Shown here: in pieces, positions 61,290-64,000 of the stretch | Layout: each line of letters begins with the position of its first letter | Numbering within the stretch: position 1 is the stretch's first letter | From: UBA2705 sp963977105 | Lineage (GTDB): Bacteria; Pseudomonadota; Alphaproteobacteria; Micavibrionales; Micavibrionaceae | Assembly (NCBI GenBank): GCA_963977105.1 | Contig: CAXBNI010000001.1 | Location: 558,001-622,000, forward strand | DNA: 64,000 nucleotides | Direction of reading: 5' to 3' | The notes under the pieces: model-generated | The model's database searches: none | What the model saw: the letters and a program-made list of their open reading frames with translations, nothing else | What the model was told of the DNA's origin: nothing | Made by a program: the position numbers and the translations under genes

Positions 61290-63341
61290 TTATTCTGCGG
61301 CTAGCGCCTTATCATCTTTTGTAACAAAACTACCTGTGCAGTCTTTCATCACTTTCGATGCGTGGCAAATAACATTTGTCATGTAGAAATTTTCAACGGC
61401 TGGCGTGAATTTAGCTTTAATGCACTTGCCTTTCCCATTTAAGCCTTTCCACTCAGCGCCGTTTATTTCATCAATAGCGGGCAAATTCTTATAATGCGCG
61501 CGGATTGATTTACGCAGCTCATATAAATCATTATATGGCAGCGCCGCACCGAGGCTATCTGATAGCGCACGAATGATTGTCCAGTCCTGCTTTGCTTCAC
61601 CTGGTGAGGACACGGCTTTTTGTGCGCGCTGAAGGCGCCCTTCCATGTTCATATAGGATGCGTCTTTTTCGCTATAAGCCGCAGCAGGTAAAATAACATC
61701 TGCATTTGATGCTCCTAAATCACCATGGTGACCTTGATAAATTACAAATGTTTTCTTGCCGAGACCGTTAATGATTTCCGCATTATCAACGCCGAGAAGG
61801 AATAATGTTTCAAGGGCATCATCTGCTGACGCCTTGACCATCTGCGATACATCCATGCCGTCTTTAGCTGGCGTAAAGCCAATTTCTAGAGCGCCGACAC
61901 GCGCCGCAGCACTGTGTAAGACATTAAAACCGTTCCAGTCTTTTGTAACAACTTTAGACTTATCACAAATGGCTTCAATTTCTGCCATTACGGCCAAAAC
62001 ATCGCTGCGTTTAAACACCGCGCTGCCAACGATAATAACAGGGTTCTTTGTACCTTTGAAAAACTTGTTGGCTTCACTCAGCGCGCTAGCGTCATCACCT
62101 ATATGTGCATAAGGGTAATTCAAATCCGACGCTTCACCGATAACGCCAACTTTAATGCGTTTTGCAAGCCATGTTTTACGGATACGTGCATTCACCATAG
62201 CGGCTTCGATGCGTGGGTTAGTGCCAATAAGCAGCACAGCGTCAGCATCTTCTAGCCTCGCAATTGTTGTATTAAACAAATAACCTGCGCGGTTATCCGC
62301 TGGGTACATCGCACCATCAACGCGACAATCTAAATTCGCAACACCAAGGCCGCTCATTAAGTCTTTTAATGCAACTGTCGCTTCTATATCTGCCAAATCG
62401 CCGACAAGCGCGGCTGTCTTTTTTGGGTCTGATGCTTTTAATTTCTTTGCGACAAGGCTTAAGGCCTCGCCCCAGCTTACTTCTTCCAATTTCTTGGTGC
62501 GGCTATTGCGGATATATGGACGGTCTAAGCGGCCTTTAGCTAGACCGTCTAAAGCATAACGTGTTTTATCCGAAATCCACTCTTCATTCACGTCTTCATT
62601 AAGGCGTGGCATCACACGCATCACCTCACGGCCACGGGAATCAATACGGATGTTTGAGCCAACTGCGTCATGAACGTCAATAGAGATGGTTTTCTTTAGC
62701 TCCCAAGGACGTGCTTTATAAGCATAAGGCTTGTTGGTTAACGCGCCAACTGGGCAGACATCAACCAAATTACCTGAAAGCTCACTGCTGACTGTTTTTT
62801 CAACAAATGTCGTGATCTCCGCATCTTCACCGCGGTGCAGCTGACCTATATCATCAACACCAGCAATTTCTTCGGCGAAACGTACACAGCGCGTACAGTT
62901 AATACAGCGCGTCATTACTGTATCAACCAGTGGGCCGAGTTCTTTATTTGGAACTGAGCGTTTCGTTTCATGGTAACGCGAGCGGTCATAACCATAGCCA
63001 ACAGCTTGGTCTTGCAAATCACATTCACCGCCTTGGTCGCAAATTGGGCAATCTAATGGGTGGTTGATTAGTAAAAATTCCATGACGCCTTTACGTGCTT
63101 TTTCAGCGCGCTCGGAGTCTGTATTAATGACCATACCCTCACCGCATGCCATAGCGCATGATGCCACTGGCTTTGGTGCGCCGACAAGGTCAACCAAACA
63201 CATGCGACAATTTGCAGGGACACTTAAACGGTCATGGTAACAAAAGCGCGGAATCTCAACGCCAATTTCCTCAGCCGCCTGCAGAATAGACGTGCCCGGT
63301 TCGACTTCGACTTCAACACCGTTAATTGTTAACTTAGGCAT
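61290..63341 (-). CDS. nuoG: NADH-quinone oxidoreductase subunit G
   Basis: Complex I peripheral-arm subunit with several iron-sulfur clusters. The N-terminal ferredoxin-type [2Fe-2S] site has C34, C45, C48 and C62 (FCYHDRLSVPANCRMC). The His-containing [4Fe-4S] site is H94 with C98, C101 and C107 (HPLDCPICDQGGEC). A further cluster site is CINCTRCVRF with DVCPVGAL. The molybdopterin-like domain fills the rest. At 683 aa it is typical of alphaproteobacteria. It lies downstream of a secreted Cys-rich gene and nuoF and is followed by a terminator. Confidence 0.97.
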   Translation of the reverse strand: MPKLTINGVEVEVEPGTSILQAAEEIGVEIPRFCYHDRLSVPANCRMCLVDLVGAPKPVASCAMACGEGMVINTDSERAEKARKGVMEFLLINHPLDCPICDQGGECDLQDQAVGYGYDRSRYHETKRSVPNKELGPLVDTVMTRCINCTRCVRFAEEIAGVDDIGQLHRGEDAEITTFVEKTVSSELSGNLVDVCPVGALTNKPYAYKARPWELKKTISIDVHDAVGSNIRIDSRGREVMRVMPRLNEDVNEEWISDKTRYALDGLAKGRLDRPYIRNSRTKKLEEVSWGEALSLVAKKLKASDPKKTAALVGDLADIEATVALKDLMSGLGVANLDCRVDGAMYPADNRAGYLFNTTIARLEDADAVLLIGTNPRIEAAMVNARIRKTWLAKRIKVGVIGEASDLNYPYAHIGDDASALSEANKFFKGTKNPVIIVGSAVFKRSDVLAVMAEIEAICDKSKVVTKDWNGFNVLHSAAARVGALEIGFTPAKDGMDVSQMVKASADDALETLFLLGVDNAEIINGLGKKTFVIYQGHHGDLGASNADVILPAAAYSEKDASYMNMEGRLQRAQKAVSSPGEAKQDWTIIRALSDSLGAALPYNDLYELRKSIRAHYKNLPAIDEINGAEWKGLNGKGKCIKAKFTPAVENFYMTNVICHASKVMKDCTGSFVTKDDKALAAE

Positions 63342-63385
63342 ATTCTCTCACCATTATTCAAAAAAATTAGGTTATCTTCGTTTTC

Positions 63386-63916
63386 TTATCTGTATTTCGC
63401 ATTGCTTTTATTTTTGCGAACAGCTTTTTCATAGTCGTCTGTGCTTTTATAAAGGCGCTTTTCGGTGTCCTCGTAAACAACAAGACCACATGCACGTGAC
63501 GCATCGCTATCCATAAAAAACTTAATGTAGCGCATATGCAAATTCATTGCCGCTTCTTCGTTATTATCGGGCGTTATAAATTCATCCAGATTTGCACAGC
63601 ACATACGTGAAATATCGGCCATCTCTCTGGGCGTGAACTGCAAACGTGCTTGCTGTAACATGCATTCGCAGCCAGTTTTTGCATGCTCTTTAAAGCCTAA
63701 TTGCTGATCAGCGGGTAAATCCCGCGTATTATACATGCCCATATACTGTTTCATGCAGCCATCGACATAACGTTCCCCGACAAAAGCAGATGCTTCACTA
63801 CTTGTGAATTTTGGATCATTACCATCACGCGCATGCGCCGAGCCGACGCCAAAAGCGACACTCAAACAAAGACTGAAAGCAAAGGCGAATAATGTTAATA
63901 TCAAAAATCTCATCAC
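63386..63916 (-). CDS. Secreted Cys-rich protein inside the nuo operon
   Basis: Unrecognised 176-residue protein with a signal peptide (MMRFLILTLFAFAFSLCLSV, cleaved near SAHARD) and a mature part with the cysteine order C-x28-C-E-C-x57-C plus a CC pair. It shares the C-x(n)-CxC-x(n)-C layout with the secreted protein encoded near 4.6-5.2 kb, where the unit is duplicated. Its start lies about 10 bases after the nuoF stop and nuoG begins 44 bases after its end, so it is embedded in the complex I operon. Function unknown; an assembly factor role is only a possibility. Confidence 0.72.
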   Translation of the reverse strand: MMRFLILTLFAFAFSLCLSVAFGVGSAHARDGNDPKFTSSEASAFVGERYVDGCMKQYMGMYNTRDLPADQQLGFKEHAKTGCECMLQQARLQFTPREMADISRMCCANLDEFITPDNNEEAAMNLHMRYIKFFMDSDASRACGLVVYEDTEKRLYKSTDDYEKAVRKNKSNAKYR

Positions 63917-63925
63917 TGTCCTTTT

Positions 63926-64000
63926 CTAAGCCGCGCAAGCTGCTTGTTTACGGTAATGCATAATACGAGCCTCAAGCTCTGGCCTGAAGTGGCGGATCAA
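63926..64000 (-). CDS. nuoF: NADH-quinone oxidoreductase subunit F (C-terminal fragment)
   Basis: Only the last 24 codons are in the window. The translation LIRHFRPELEARIMHYRKQA followed by ACAA and a TAG matches the usual NuoF C-terminus (HFRPE followed by a basic helix). It is the upstream neighbour of the Cys-rich secreted gene and nuoG, the expected gene order apart from the insertion. Confidence 0.82.
   Translation of the reverse strand: MIRHFRPELEARIMHYRKQAACAA

Overview
The window is a gene-dense stretch of bacterial chromosome; no gap between genes exceeds about 270 bases. The gene content points to an alphaproteobacterium. It carries the TrcR/DUF1013 regulator, DUF1192, DUF4167, a DUF4175/TIGR02302-type protein, a DUF2125-type protein and a bc1 operon in the order Rieske, cytochrome b, cytochrome c1. 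It also has the neighbourhoods prfA-prmC-DUF4167-clpB and ftsE-ftsX-DUF218-plsC, and a consensus CtrA-type box. G+C looks to be in the mid-40s percent by eye (not computed). I cannot name a genus. I see no insertion sequence, prophage, CRISPR array, tRNA or rRNA.

Layout, 1-22 kb. A minus-strand cluster (degenerate GGDEF protein, upp, PAS histidine kinase running off the left edge) is followed by minus-strand gatC-gatA-(secreted Cys-rich protein)-gatB. Divergently come ruvX, rplU-rpmA-obgE, two tandem M1 aminopeptidases (the first with an altered GAMEN motif) and an SGNH hydrolase. Next are a small basic protein, guaC, bdhA and a DUF1192 protein (all minus), trcR (plus), a DUF465 protein, a Na/Pi cotransporter-like protein and a DUF924 protein.

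Layout, 22-43 kb. The respiratory bc1 operon petA-petB-petC (minus) faces trmL-hemF (plus). A small minus-strand gene whose ribosome site is an 11-base G tract is followed by a minus-strand block: lysC, rodZ-like, prfA, prmC, DUF4167, clpB and a MurC-like ligase. On the plus strand are ubiG, a HIG1-type membrane protein, etfB-etfA and an unrecognised protein with an internal duplication. A long pentapeptide-repeat protein lies convergent to it.

Layout, 43-64 kb. An LptM-like lipopeptide, lysA and the DUF4175 protein converge on an MJ0042 zinc-ribbon protein. Then come a helical-repeat exported protein, ftsE, ftsX, a DUF218 protein, plsC and a DUF2125-type protein. Chorismate mutase and tyrC (minus) diverge from metA. 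After a small, possibly leaderless membrane protein come a methyltransferase, a GNAT gene interrupted by a stop codon, and mutT. A parvulin (minus) diverges from secA, and the window ends with the 3' part of a nuo operon in which a second Cys-rich secreted protein sits between nuoF and nuoG.

Most genes are housekeeping: translation (gatCAB, L21, L27, RF1, PrmC, TrmL, ObgE), respiration and electron transfer (bc1, complex I, ETF, ubiquinone, haem), amino acid synthesis (lysC, lysA, metA, tyrC), envelope and division (ftsEX, plsC, secA, rodZ-like, Mur ligase) and proteostasis (clpB, pepN, parvulin). I do not see a clear multi-gene novel system such as a defence island or biosynthetic cluster. 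The best leads are the GATET M1 aminopeptidase, the shared C-x(n)-CxC-x(n)-C secreted domain, the poly-G ribosome site, the interrupted GNAT gene, the duplicated 138-aa protein, the His/Cys insertion in cytochrome b and several operator-like palindromes.
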